Shown: positions 14,897 to 24,732 of the stretch, piece by piece
Numbering within the stretch: the stretch's first letter is position 1
Layout: the number at the start of each line of letters is the position of its first letter
From: Methylobacter sp. KS41
GTDB lineage: Bacteria; Pseudomonadota; Gammaproteobacteria; Methylococcales; Methylomonadaceae
Direction: 5' to 3'
Length of the DNA: 64,000 bases
Assembly: GCA_002862125.1 (NCBI GenBank)
Contig: PHSP01000003.1
Coordinates: 186,001 to 250,000 of the forward strand
Notes under the pieces: model-generated
Told to the model about the DNA's origin: nothing
Seen by the model: only the letters and a program-made list of their open reading frames with translations
Databases searched by the model: none
Position numbers and translations under genes: made by a program

Positions 14897-17800
14897 ATGA
14901 AACTGCGCGCGAAAACCGCCTTTAAACGGAATGTCTTGCCGGCTGCCGTATTGCTGGCGCTAGGCGCGCCGTCCGTACATGCGGCTGACATCTCTTGGGC
15001 CTGCTCAGGTGGTACAATTGGAATTTCTGGTAACTTCTGGGATAATTCGGCATGTTGGTCCGGTGGTGTCCGCCCTAAAACAAGTGATAATGTAACGCTT
15101 TATCCAACCGCCGCTGGCGCTACGGTAGTGAATATAGATGGAGCAACGGAAAGTCTTGGCCGTGCCTACTCCAACACACTGACTATTGACTCCCCATTTT
15201 CTAACACTACCGGTGCTAGCGTATCGGTATACCAATCCGGGAGCACCCTGCCGGTCGGTACCAATGAGTATATCGGTTACTACGGTGCCGGTAATTATAA
15301 CCAAAATGGCGGTACGCATACAGTCGGCAGTACGCTGTATTTGGGATATAACTCTGGCAGCAACGGTGCTTATTCACTATTGGGCGGCAGTTTGTCGCCA
15401 AGCTATGAAACCCTAGGCAATTCGGGAACCGGCGCTTTTGCGCAGAATGGCGGTACCAATGCCATTAGTAACGATCTTACCTTGGGTTACAATAGTAACG
15501 GTCTGGGTATTTATTCACTATCGACGTCGGGTGGTTTATCGGCGAACAATGAAACCCTGGGCAATTCAGGTAACGGGACCTTTACCCAGAGCGGTGGCAC
15601 AAATACGGTCGCGAGCGTGCTTTTTTTGGGAAGATACAGCGGTAGCCAGGGCGGTTATGCATTATCATCGTCCGGTATCCTGGCGGCTAATCAAGAGTAT
15701 ATCGGTGCTTTCGGAACCGGCGATTTTACCCAGAGCGGTGGTGGCAATACAGTCGGCACGCTCTATCTAGGCGTCAATGCCGGTGCGCAGGGTACTTATT
15801 CATTATCGGGCGGCGATCTGTCGATCAGCGCTTACGAATATGTGGGTTATGGCGGTAGCGCTACCGGCAGTTTTACTCAAAACGGAGGCACGCATACCGT
15901 CACTAACGATCTTGATTTGGGCTACAACAGCGGCAGCCAGGGCGCTTATTTACTTTCGTCGTCCGGAAGTTTGACGTCGGACAGCGAGATTGTCGGCGTT
16001 TCCGGCACAGGCAGCTTTAACCAAAGCGGCGGCAGCAATACCGTCAGTATTCTTTACCTTGGAGAAAACTCCGGCGGTCAAGGCTCTTACTCGCTCTCGG
16101 GCGGCACTCTGTCCACAAGTGTTTATGAATTGATCGGCTTTGATGGGAGTGGTAGTTTCACCCAGAACGGCGGCAGTAATAGTATAAGCGTCAGACTATA
16201 TCTAGGCATAGGTTCTGGAGGGCAAGGTGACTATGCGTTATCGGCAGGAAATCTTTCGGTAAATAATGAAAATATCGGCTATAACGGAAGTGGCGTCTTC
16301 ACTCAAAGCGGCGGCACGCATGTCGTGACGAATACTCTGGATTTGGGTGTGTATAGCGGCGCCGAGGGCGCCTATAAGCTAACGGCCGGCACCTTGTCGG
16401 CGGCTGACGAGATCATCGGCGACGCCGGAAGCGGTACCTTTACCCAGAGCGGCGGCCAGAATTACGTGAGCGGCCAATTGACAGTGTCATCGCAAAACGG
16501 CGGCAGCGGAACTTATAATCTGAACGGCGGCACGTTGGGCGTGAACGGCCAGATGGACAACAGCGGCAGTCTGGCGATGGGCGGCGGCACGCTGAGCGGC
16601 AGCGGCCCGCTCAGCAACAATGCCGATCTCAGCGGTTACGGCGTGATCGCCGGCAGTGGCGGCTTTATCAATAATGGGCTGCTCACGCAATCCGGCGGCA
16701 ATCTGACCTTGAGCAACAGCGGCAGCAATTTCAATTACGGCAACTGGCAGCTGGCTGCCGGCCGGCAGTTACGCTTGACGTCGGCTACCCTGGATAACGC
16801 CGGCAGCCTCGACCTTAACGGCGGTTTAGTCACCGGTACCGGCATGTTGCAAAACAACAGCGGCGGCAGCGTCAGCGGCAGCGGCACGATTTTATCGGGA
16901 TTCGCGAACGCCGGCGGGGTCTTGACCGTGGACAGCGGCACTGCCAATATCAGCCAGGGCTTCACGAACAGCGGCCTGGTGCAACTGACTTCGGCGAACG
17001 CCAATCTCACTGGCGGCGTCTTGATCAACCTGGGCACCATTCAAGGCCAAGGCCAGATCGGCAATGCCTTATTGGGTTCCGGGATGACACGCGCCCAGGG
17101 CGGCACGCTGACGCTGGCGAATATTCAAACTAACGCAGGCACCGTGCAGGCGGATGCCGGTGCGGAACTGCTGGCCAGCAACGGCATGGGCGCAAATAAC
17201 GGGCTTATCAGTCTCAACGGCGGCCGTTTCGACAACGCCGGGCATGGCCTTAACAATGGCGGCCGGATCAGCGGCCAAGGCGCGCTGAGCACTGGAGGTA
17301 TTACTAATACCGGTCTGGTGGCGTTTTCGACCGGTGTTTCCTCGGTCAACGGCAGTATCGGCAGCACTGCCGGCGGGCAGGTGGTCGTTTCCAGCGGCTC
17401 TTCGGTCAGCTTCTACGATGCGGTGGTCAATAACGGCGAGTTGCGGGTTTCGTCCGGCAGCGAGGCCACCTTCTTTGGCCAGGTGAGCGGCGCGGGGCTG
17501 TTTTCCGGTGCCGGAACCTCCTATTTCGAAGGTGGCTTTCATGTCGGTAACAGTCCCGGTCAAATCTCCATGAGCGGTGCCAGCATTTACGACAGCGGCT
17601 CAATACTGGACATGGATTTGGCAGGCAATACCGGGCCCGGCAACTGTACCAGTTGTTATTCGCAAATCATCTTCAACAGCTCGGTTCAGTTCAACGGCGG
17701 CGAATTGAAGCTGAATCTGGACAACGGCTTTATGCCGTTACTGGGCGAATCCTTTAATTTGTTTGTGTTTAACTCGGCCTTCGGCGGGCATTTCGATCAG

Positions 17801-17971
17801 ATGGTTCTGCCGGCCTTAAGCGCCGGGCTGGCCTGGAATACCAGCCTGCTTTACACGCAAGGCAGCTTGTCGGTGGCGGCCGTGCCGGTGCCGCAGGCCG
17901 CTTGGTTATTCGGTAGCGCGCTGGCTGTCTTGATAGGCGCAGGACATCGCCGACGCATCTTAAGTTTGTAG
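14897..17971 (+). CDS. Secreted repeat protein with PEP-CTERM-like sorting signal
   Basis: The 1,024-residue protein has a signal peptide (residues about 1-30, ending PSVHAADI). About nine tandem repeats of roughly 43 residues span about 115-545. Each begins E-x-[IVL]-G-x-x-G-x-G-x-[FY]-x-Q-[NS]-G-G and continues LYLGxNSGxQGxYxLSxGxL. A region of beta-helix-like Gly/Ser/Asn-rich sequence follows to about 880, then a globular C-terminal domain. The end VPVPQAAWLFGSALAVLIGA followed by RRR matches the PEP-CTERM tripartite signal (motif, membrane helix, basic tail) handled by exosortase. This suggests surface display or biofilm matrix association. No exosortase gene is in view. Base composition is clearly more GC-rich than the flanks. 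Confidence 0.85.
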   Translation: MKLRAKTAFKRNVLPAAVLLALGAPSVHAADISWACSGGTIGISGNFWDNSACWSGGVRPKTSDNVTLYPTAAGATVVNIDGATESLGRAYSNTLTIDSPFSNTTGASVSVYQSGSTLPVGTNEYIGYYGAGNYNQNGGTHTVGSTLYLGYNSGSNGAYSLLGGSLSPSYETLGNSGTGAFAQNGGTNAISNDLTLGYNSNGLGIYSLSTSGGLSANNETLGNSGNGTFTQSGGTNTVASVLFLGRYSGSQGGYALSSSGILAANQEYIGAFGTGDFTQSGGGNTVGTLYLGVNAGAQGTYSLSGGDLSISAYEYVGYGGSATGSFTQNGGTHTVTNDLDLGYNSGSQGAYLLSSSGSLTSDSEIVGVSGTGSFNQSGGSNTVSILYLGENSGGQGSYSLSGGTLSTSVYELIGFDGSGSFTQNGGSNSISVRLYLGIGSGGQGDYALSAGNLSVNNENIGYNGSGVFTQSGGTHVVTNTLDLGVYSGAEGAYKLTAGTLSAADEIIGDAGSGTFTQSGGQNYVSGQLTVSSQNGGSGTYNLNGGTLGVNGQMDNSGSLAMGGGTLSGSGPLSNNADLSGYGVIAGSGGFINNGLLTQSGGNLTLSNSGSNFNYGNWQLAAGRQLRLTSATLDNAGSLDLNGGLVTGTGMLQNNSGGSVSGSGTILSGFANAGGVLTVDSGTANISQGFTNSGLVQLTSANANLTGGVLINLGTIQGQGQIGNALLGSGMTRAQGGTLTLANIQTNAGTVQADAGAELLASNGMGANNGLISLNGGRFDNAGHGLNNGGRISGQGALSTGGITNTGLVAFSTGVSSVNGSIGSTAGGQVVVSSGSSVSFYDAVVNNGELRVSSGSEATFFGQVSGAGLFSGAGTSYFEGGFHVGNSPGQISMSGASIYDSGSILDMDLAGNTGPGNCTSCYSQIIFNSSVQFNGGELKLNLDNGFMPLLGESFNLFVFNSAFGGHFDQMVLPALSAGLAWNTSLLYTQGSLSVAAVPVPQAAWLFGSALAVLIGAGHRRRILSL

Positions 17972-18017
17972 TCCGTAAACCGGGTTTCCAAGCTTGAGTT
18001 AGGGGAATCCGTAAGTT

Positions 18018-18046
18018 AAAGAGCCCATCATAAAGACGGGCTCTTT
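18018..18046. terminator. Terminator-like hairpin between convergent genes
   Basis: AAAGAGCCC (18018-18026) and GGGCTCTTT (18038-18046) form a perfect 9-bp stem with an 11-nt loop, 47 nt after the PEP-CTERM gene stop and 19 nt after the ilvC stop on the other strand. The A/T ends of the stem provide short U-tracts in either direction, so it can serve both convergent transcripts. Confidence 0.75.
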
Positions 18047-18064
18047 AAAACGATAAAGAAAGCT

Positions 18065-19117
<1,053 letters not shown>

Positions 19118-19158
19118 TCAAAGTAGAGGCGCAATTTTTGGAGCCTGCTACCAAATGG

Positions 19159-19650
19159 CTATAAATGCAAGCCTTTCTCGCCTCTGGAAATGCCCGTCGG
19201 CCCTGAGCGAACCGCTTCAATAACTGAATCAGGGTCTATGGCGGCGATAAAGGCATCAAGTTTTTCTGAAGGGCCGGTCATTTCAACAATGTAGGTGGTC
19301 GGCGTAACATCAATGATCTTGCCGCGAAATATATCCGCCATGCTTCTGATTTCATCGCGCATTTCTCCGGTGGCCTTGATTTTAACCATCATCAGTTCGC
19401 GTTCAATATGAAAGGATTCAGCCAGATCGATGAGTTTAACGACATCAATCAGCTTATTCAGCTGCTTGGTAATCTGTTCAATAATTTCTTCACTGCCACG
19501 GGTGACCAATGTCATTCTGGACAGGCTGGGATCCTGAGTGGGCGCCACTGTTAGCGACTCTATATTGTATCCGCGCGCGGAAAACAGACCCGCCACGCGT
19601 GATAATGCTCCGGATTCATTTTCCATTAGAATAGAAATGATGTGTCTCAT
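19159..19650 (-). CDS. ilvH: Acetolactate synthase small (regulatory) subunit
   Basis: The 163-residue protein carries an N-terminal ACT domain (HIISILMENESGALSRVAGL) and the C-terminal ALS small-subunit domain. It activates the catalytic subunit and confers valine feedback inhibition. The start codon overlaps the ilvI stop by one base (TAATG), giving translational coupling and a 1:1 ratio. It is of typical length for IlvH. Confidence 0.96.
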   Translation of the reverse strand: MRHIISILMENESGALSRVAGLFSARGYNIESLTVAPTQDPSLSRMTLVTRGSEEIIEQITKQLNKLIDVVKLIDLAESFHIERELMMVKIKATGEMRDEIRSMADIFRGKIIDVTPTTYIVEMTGPSEKLDAFIAAIDPDSVIEAVRSGPTGISRGEKGLHL

Positions 19651-21386
19651 TATGCCAGTTCCCTGTCTGTCGATGTGCCTATGGCGACTCTTAATTTCAT
19701 ATCGTGATGGCCTTTGCCGGCCTCAATCATCGGATAAACATTTTCAGTTCTGTCGGTCATGATATCCAGAAATACCGTGCGATCTTTCATCGCAAAGGCG
19801 GCTTCCAGAGCGGGTCTGACTTCTTCGGGCTTTTCTATGCGCATGCCGACATGGCCATAAGCTTCCGCCAGTTTGACAAACTCAGGAATAGTGTCCATGT
19901 ACGAATGCGAATAACGGCTTTCGTAAGAAAATTCCTGCCATTGCCGGACCATGCCCATATAACGATTGTTCAGGTTGATGATTTTAATAGGCGTTTTATA
20001 TTGAAAAGCGGTCGATAGCTCCTGTATGCACATCTGGATGCTGGCTTCGCCGGTAACGCATGCAACATCCGCATCAGGAAATGCCAGCTTTACGCCGATG
20101 GCTGCAGGCATGCCGAAGCCCATCGTGCCAAGTCCGCCTGAATTTATCCAGCGGCGGGGCTTATCGAAAGGATAGTATTGCGCTGCCCACATCTGATGCT
20201 GGCCGACATCCGAAGTCACATAGGCATCGCCCTTGGTCACTTCGTATAATTGCTCAATGACGTATTGCGGTTTAATCAAGGGACTTTCACGGTCATATTC
20301 CAGGCAGTTGACTGCCCGCCATTGTCCTATTTGACTCCACCAAAGTTCCAGCGCTTTTTTGTCTGGTTTCTTATTGCTTTCTTTGATCAGCTCAAGCATT
20401 TGCTCCAATACGGGTTTAATGTCGCCGACGATGGGAATGTCGACTTTAACTGTTTTGGAGATAGAAGCGGGATCGATGTCTATATGAATGATCTTGGCGT
20501 AAGGACAAAACAAATCCAGCTTACCCGTGACACGATCATCAAAACGAGCCCCGATAGCAATAATCACATCGCTTTCGTGCATCGCCATATTGGCCTCATA
20601 AGTGCCGTGCATGCCCAGCATGCCGATAAATTGCTTGTCAGTTCCGGGGAAAGCGCCCAATCCCATTAAGGTATTGGTAATCGGATAACCCAGTTTGTTA
20701 GTAAACTCAGTCAGCTCTTTACTGGCTTCGCCTAAAATGACGCCGCCGCCCGAATAAATGATTGGTTTCTGTGCGCTCAGCAATAAATCAACGGCTTTTT
20801 TAATTTGGCCTTTATGTCCGGTAACTACGGGATTATATGATCTTATAGTGACTTTTTTGGGATATTTATAAGGCACTTTAATGTGCGGAGCAGTTATGTC
20901 TTTTGGCACATCAACTACGACTGGACCAGGGCGGCCCGTTGTGGCGACATAGAACGCCTTTTTAATGGTTTCGGCTAATTTGGTCACATCCTTGACTAAA
21001 TAGTTATGTTTAACGCAGGGGCGGGTAATGCCAATCATATCGACTTCCTGGAAAGCATCGCTGCCAATTACTGGCAATGATACCTGGCCGGAAATGATAA
21101 CCATGGGAATTGAGTCCAAATAAGCCGTGGCAATACCGGTTACGGCATTGGTGGCTCCAGGCCCCGAAGTAACTAACACCACGCCGGGTTTTCCGGTGGC
21201 CCTGGCATAACCATCTGCCGCATGGGTTGCGCCTTGTTCATGCCGAACCAGGATATGTTTGATTTCATCTTGCTGGAATAGAGCATCATATAAATGCAAT
21301 ACTGCCCCGCCAGGATAGCCAAAAATATATTCTACACCCTCGTCTATAAGACTTTGAACCAGGATTTGTGCGCCGCTTAGCTCCAC
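19650..21386 (-). CDS. ilvI: Acetolactate synthase large (catalytic) subunit
   Basis: The 578-residue ThDP- and FAD-dependent enzyme condenses two pyruvates, or pyruvate and 2-oxobutyrate. The N-terminal pyrimidine-binding domain has [15 protein letters not shown] and the conserved Glu in [19 protein letters not shown]. The central FAD domain has [15 protein letters not shown]. The C-terminal PP-binding motif reads [20 protein letters not shown] ending near NNRYMGM, in place of the more usual GDGS form. The start is GTG after a GAGGTG site. It is the first gene of the operon; a regulatory leader may lie in 21387-21600, but I could not identify an attenuator peptide. Confidence 0.95.
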   Translation of the reverse strand: MELSGAQILVQSLIDEGVEYIFGYPGGAVLHLYDALFQQDEIKHILVRHEQGATHAADGYARATGKPGVVLVTSGPGATNAVTGIATAYLDSIPMVIISGQVSLPVIGSDAFQEVDMIGITRPCVKHNYLVKDVTKLAETIKKAFYVATTGRPGPVVVDVPKDITAPHIKVPYKYPKKVTIRSYNPVVTGHKGQIKKAVDLLLSAQKPIIYSGGGVILGEASKELTEFTNKLGYPITNTLMGLGAFPGTDKQFIGMLGMHGTYEANMAMHESDVIIAIGARFDDRVTGKLDLFCPYAKIIHIDIDPASISKTVKVDIPIVGDIKPVLEQMLELIKESNKKPDKKALELWWSQIGQWRAVNCLEYDRESPLIKPQYVIEQLYEVTKGDAYVTSDVGQHQMWAAQYYPFDKPRRWINSGGLGTMGFGMPAAIGVKLAFPDADVACVTGEASIQMCIQELSTAFQYKTPIKIINLNNRYMGMVRQWQEFSYESRYSHSYMDTIPEFVKLAEAYGHVGMRIEKPEEVRPALEAAFAMKDRTVFLDIMTDRTENVYPMIEAGKGHHDMKLRVAIGTSTDRELA

Positions 21387-21868
21387 GCTAACACCTCAAT
21401 AAACATGATAATTTTTCGATTCGAGTCGATTAAATTCGGTTTTTAAATTCAAGAGCCGATTACCCGGTTTTGTACAAAAAAACAGCTGGATGATAACACC
21501 GGGAGTTTCGGCTTTTTTTTCGACAATATAACAGCAGGTATTTTACTAGGTTCTTAATAAAATTGTAATTACCTCTACAATCGTTTTTTAATTTTTGCTT
21601 AATTCTACTTTGTCAGATTATGCTCGATCTCGTCATACCCGCCGGGAAGCGGGTATCCAGTGCCATGGACGGTAAGCTTAATTCCATCCATGGGCCTGGA
21701 TTCCGGCAATCCATGCCGGAAAGACGATCTTGGAAAATAATGATCATGTGATCTGACAAAGTAGAATCAATTAATAGAAACATTTATAAAAATATCGGCA
21801 TTAAGTAGATGGTTAAAAGCTATTAACGCAAATGCGCCGCCAGGATAAAAAGCGCGCTTTTAATCGGG
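21387..21868. other. Spacer upstream of ilvI carrying a MITE-like element
   Basis: The spacer is 482 nt. The ilvI-proximal 210 nt are AT-rich and should contain the operon promoter; the 166-bp element at 21602-21767 follows. The remainder, downstream of the JAMM peptidase gene, shows no gene. A GCC/GGC-flanked T-run near 21510 could belong to an ilv leader hairpin but is weak. Confidence 0.45.
21602..21767. mobile_element. MITE-like element with 17-bp perfect terminal inverted repeats
   Basis: ATTCTACTTTGTCAGAT (21602-21618) is exactly inverted at 21751-21767. The 166-bp element has no coding capacity. Its interior contains two further hairpins: ATACCCGC/GCGGGTAT (21635-21642 and 21649-21656) and TTCCGGCA/TGCCGGAA (21701-21708 and 21714-21721). 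Both internal hairpins resemble common dispersed genomic palindromes (CGTCAT-type). TTAA occurs next to both ends (21599-21602 and 21771-21774), which may be a duplicated target, but the spacing is uneven. Confidence 0.65.
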
Positions 21869-22288
21869 TTAATCATCATTCATGATTAACGGCATTTCCA
21901 GCGCCGTTTTTTGGTTAATTTTAAAGCCGCGCATTTCCAGGATGCCTCTGGTATTAAGCGAAATGATCAGGTACAGCGCATCAGGGTAAGCGGCCAGCTC
22001 CAAGTCGTGAGTTGACGGTAGAGCCGGCGAGGCCGGATGGGAGTGGTATATGGCGAAAAGCTCCTCTCCCAATTCCCGCATTTTAGCCATGGCCGAGATT
22101 TGTTGTCCTGAATCAAGCAGAAAACGATTCCGGGGGAATTCGGCGGAGTTTTTTATGGGATAACAGTGGGCCGGCAAACCATTTTTACTGCTGATAAGGC
22201 CGCATATCTCAAAGTCGGGTGAAATCTGGGCCAGATGCAATAATTGGTTGGTTATTTTGCGGGGGATATGGATTTCTGGTGAGTTCAT
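21869..22288 (-). CDS. JAMM/MPN-family metallopeptidase
   Basis: The 139-residue protein has the complete JAMM zinc site: Glu27 (FEICGL), His82 and His84 (YHSHP) and Asp95 (PSTHD), with the exact H-x-H-x10-D spacing. Bacterial members such as Mec cleave C-terminal extensions from ubiquitin-like sulfur carriers, and others are of unknown substrate. No sulfur carrier gene is adjacent. The ATG at 22288 was chosen because the upstream in-frame extension (to 22429) overlaps prmC and carries no domain. It lies 22 nt after prmC and is probably cotranscribed. Confidence 0.85.
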   Translation of the reverse strand: MNSPEIHIPRKITNQLLHLAQISPDFEICGLISSKNGLPAHCYPIKNSAEFPRNRFLLDSGQQISAMAKMRELGEELFAIYHSHPASPALPSTHDLELAAYPDALYLIISLNTRGILEMRGFKINQKTALEMPLIMNDD

Positions 22289-22310
22289 AAATGAATGAGA
22301 AAGGTCAGTG

Positions 22311-23150
22311 TTAAGGTTTTCGCCCATAGGTAACGCGGGGCTGTCCTGATAAATCTTGATAGGATTGTACCTTATCATAAGCCAGCGCGTTAAAAATGGC
22401 TCGTACTTGCGGGGCTTGATTATAGCCATGCTCGATTAACAAATGCCCCGCCGGTGTTAGATAGTTTCGCGCTTTATCGGCAATAATTTGTATATCACTT
22501 AGGCCGTGGTCTTTCGCGATGAGTGCGGTCTTAGGTTCAAAGCGCACATCGCCCTGCTTTAGATGTTCATCACCGGAATCAATATAGGGCGGGTTGCTGA
22601 TAACCAAATCAAATAGCGACCTCGGAACGGTACGAAACCAATCGCTTTGATGAAACTCAATGTTAGTGAGCTGGTGCCGCCGGGCGTTATGCTTTGCGAC
22701 GGCTAACGCGGCTAAACTGGCATCGACTGCGGTGATGTGAGCGTTGGGACGCTCCGCCGCCAGCGTCACCGCGATAATGCCTGAGCCCGTGCCTAAATCA
22801 ATGAGTTTAACAGCCTGGTTTTTAGGGATTAACTCTAAACTCAGTTCAATCAATAATTCAGTGTCCGGTCTGGGTATTAATACCTCGGGAGTGACAGTAA
22901 AATCCCTCGACCAGAATTCGCGCGTGCCTGTGAGGTAGGCAATGGGCGTGCCTTGTTGACGTTGTTTAATCAAGGCTGCAAAGGCGGCTTGTTGCTGCTC
23001 TGTTAGCGTGTTATCACACCATGCGCGTAGATAAGTTCTTGGTTTGCCCAGCACAAAACCAAGTAGCACTTCGGCATCTAATAGTGGAGAATCGGAATGG
23101 CTTGTTAAGGCCTTAGCCGCGTGTGCTAACAATGTTTTTATGGTGGGCAT
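22311..23150 (-). CDS. prmC: Release factor glutamine methyltransferase
   Basis: The 279-residue SAM-dependent enzyme methylates the glutamine of the GGQ motif in RF1 and RF2. The SAM-binding motif LIDLGTGSGIIAVTL starts at residue about 116, and the catalytic NPPY motif is at 186-189. The N-terminal helical domain binds the release factor. In most gammaproteobacteria prmC directly follows prfA; here it is separated from prfA by three accessory genes. The gene starts 22 nt downstream of the PIN gene's stop. Confidence 0.95.
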   Translation of the reverse strand: MPTIKTLLAHAAKALTSHSDSPLLDAEVLLGFVLGKPRTYLRAWCDNTLTEQQQAAFAALIKQRQQGTPIAYLTGTREFWSRDFTVTPEVLIPRPDTELLIELSLELIPKNQAVKLIDLGTGSGIIAVTLAAERPNAHITAVDASLAALAVAKHNARRHQLTNIEFHQSDWFRTVPRSLFDLVISNPPYIDSGDEHLKQGDVRFEPKTALIAKDHGLSDIQIIADKARNYLTPAGHLLIEHGYNQAPQVRAIFNALAYDKVQSYQDLSGQPRVTYGRKP

Positions 23151-23171
23151 AATAACGGTATGCGCTATTAG

Positions 23172-23606
23172 CTATTTAAAGGGGTTAATAATTAATAGCT
23201 GGTTTCCAATATTCTGCCGATGCTGCATGTCTTCACTGTAGAGTGTGTTGCAGTTATTTTCCAATGCACAAGCAACAATTAAAGAATCCCAAAACGATAA
23301 GCTGTATTCAGAACGAAGGCGGTAAGCGGAATGGTAAGTTTGAAAACTGATAGGTGCGATTAAAGAAATGGGTAAAATATTTTGCTCAACAATATTGAAA
23401 ACAGCTACATCCTCTAATTTGAACTTTTTGACCAAGTTGTGAAGAAATTCATTTAAGACCTGTGTTGAGGTCACAATTACTTGGGATTCTATCAGCGTTT
23501 CAAAAACAGATAATGCGACTATTCTTTTACTTTCATCACCTTGGTCTTGAGATTTGGTGAGTGCGTAAATATAGATGTTGGTATCAACAAACGCTTTAGC
23601 GGTCAT
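23172..23606 (-). CDS. PIN-domain protein, putative toxin ribonuclease
   Basis: The 144-residue PIN domain has conserved acidic residues: Asp8 (FVDTNIYIYAL), Glu53 (VLNEFLHN), Asp107 (SFWDSLIV) and Asp126 (YSEDMQH). These are the metal-coordinating set expected for an active nuclease. It overlaps the end of the upstream small gene by 11 nt, the arrangement of a toxin after its antitoxin. Upstream alternative starts (23615, 23618) exist. It is distinct in sequence from the VapC at 4001-4405. Confidence 0.85.
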   Translation of the reverse strand: MTAKAFVDTNIYIYALTKSQDQGDESKRIVALSVFETLIESQVIVTSTQVLNEFLHNLVKKFKLEDVAVFNIVEQNILPISLIAPISFQTYHSAYRLRSEYSLSFWDSLIVACALENNCNTLYSEDMQHRQNIGNQLLIINPFK

Positions 23607-23802
23607 ATAAATCATCACGTTTTGCGATGTTTTTGTAGCTTGTTATGGATACGGGATTTAAAAAACCAGCGGGTAATTTTTTTTGTCTGTTGCTCACTTC
23701 TACGGCAAAAACTTTAATGTGTTTTGCTTCAAGTTCTTTATATTCGATGGGGACTTGAATCGTATTATTATGAACATCTGCTTCAAATTCAATGGCATAC
23801 AT
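23596..23802 (-). CDS. Putative antitoxin of the PIN toxin
   Basis: The 68-residue protein begins MYAIEFEADVHNNTIQVPIE and continues EYKELEAKHIKVFAVEV, a beta-rich layout similar to small antitoxins whose genes precede PIN toxin genes. I cannot name the family from sequence alone. The ATG at 23802 has an AGGA ribosome-binding site 8 nt upstream; the in-frame extension to 23874 covers a repeat and is unlikely to be translated. The gene overlap and order support an antitoxin role (inference). Confidence 0.65.
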   Translation of the reverse strand: MYAIEFEADVHNNTIQVPIEYKELEAKHIKVFAVEVSNRQKKLPAGFLNPVSITSYKNIAKRDDLYDR

Positions 23803-23833
23803 AAAATTTCCTAATGGTTTAATAGTTGAGTGT

Positions 23834-23865
23834 GTAGGCTGTTTGGTACGCGATGCGCACCCTAC
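23834..23865. repeat. Short palindromic repeat between the putative antitoxin and the GIY-YIG gene
   Basis: GTAGG (23834-23838) and CCTAC (23861-23865) flank GGTACGCGATGCGCACC, an imperfect palindrome. On the opposite strand it reads as a GTAGGGTGCGCATCGCG-like unit, typical of dispersed intergenic repeats in environmental proteobacteria. It sits in the short gap between two genes of the inserted cassette. Confidence 0.45.
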
Positions 23866-23870
23866 CATCA

Positions 23871-24671
23871 TCATAGTTTTGAAAAGACATTTTTGAATTT
23901 GTTAGCTGTTTGTAGAAGCCATGTAAACGCTTCCTCGCGTTCTTGTTTTGCAAAATTAAAACTATAAAAAGTGATAATGCGACATGCGTTGGTCTTCTCC
24001 TGCCACTCTACATCAATTCCTAGTGAGTTTTCGATGGCTTCTTTTTGGGAATAAAAGTCATTAAAAAGAGCCTTGTCCTTCGGAATATAAAGCTGACAAC
24101 TAATCTGATTTTTTTTGCTCTCAACTAACATAGTAATGTAACAATCAGAGCGTCCAATTATTCGAATGTCACAATAATATTGAGGGCGGGTAGGATTGCG
24201 CGGTATTAATGGGAATTTGCTTGATACTGCAAAGTCGCAGAGTTGCTCCCAAAATTCAACTTGAAAGGACCTAGTTGGCGTTAATGGGCCTTTAGGATCA
24301 GGACTTATGAGATTATGTCTGGCTTGAACTATCGGGTTGGTCAATGGCTCATTTTCATTGGGTATTAAGTCATCATTATTTGACTGGAGAATGATAGAAT
24401 CGTTAGCCGCTTGCCTAATGGCAATAATAGCAGTTGCAATATCACACCTGAACCACTCTTTATTTTCGCTATAAGCATTTAATAAAATATGCGCTTTTTG
24501 TTCTACATCTCTAGGTTTATTCACCAAAACATCATATTCAACAACAAAACGGTGAGGGACTCCCGTAGTATGTAATTCATTTGCCCTTGATTCTGGGTCT
24601 TTGGTACTGAACCCAACTTTTAGCAAGTTCGGCATAGCCTTGTTAGTAATTATATATACCCAGCCTTTCAT
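23871..24671 (-). CDS. GIY-YIG nuclease-like domain fused to a DUF4268 domain
   Basis: The protein has 266 residues. The N-terminal about 90 residues resemble the T5orf172/MUG113 branch of GIY-YIG nucleases: KGWVYIITNKAMPNLLKVGF, with arginine in ESRANELHTTG. A polar linker follows to about residue 140. Residues about 150-260 match DUF4268 as I remember it (VESKKNQISCQLYI, KALFNDFYSQKEAIENSLGI, TNACRIITFY). The combination suggests a DNA- or RNA-acting protein, possibly for genome defence (inference). It lies 110 nt after prfA and before the toxin-antitoxin pair, on the same strand. Confidence 0.7.
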   Translation of the reverse strand: MKGWVYIITNKAMPNLLKVGFSTKDPESRANELHTTGVPHRFVVEYDVLVNKPRDVEQKAHILLNAYSENKEWFRCDIATAIIAIRQAANDSIILQSNNDDLIPNENEPLTNPIVQARHNLISPDPKGPLTPTRSFQVEFWEQLCDFAVSSKFPLIPRNPTRPQYYCDIRIIGRSDCYITMLVESKKNQISCQLYIPKDKALFNDFYSQKEAIENSLGIDVEWQEKTNACRIITFYSFNFAKQEREEAFTWLLQTANKFKNVFSKL

Positions 24672-24732
24672 ATCATTTCTTGTTTTAGTGGTATAGGTTT
24701 CATCCGCTTGCGGCGCGATGAGAACGAGGCAA

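Noticed and set aside
15300-16480. Repeated units in the PEP-CTERM gene considered as a CRISPR or satellite array
   Set aside because: They are in-frame protein repeats of about 129 nt with diverged DNA, not short identical direct repeats with spacers.
17069-17563. 164-codon minus-strand open frame opposite the PEP-CTERM gene
   Set aside because: A by-product of GC-rich repeated coding sequence on the plus strand.
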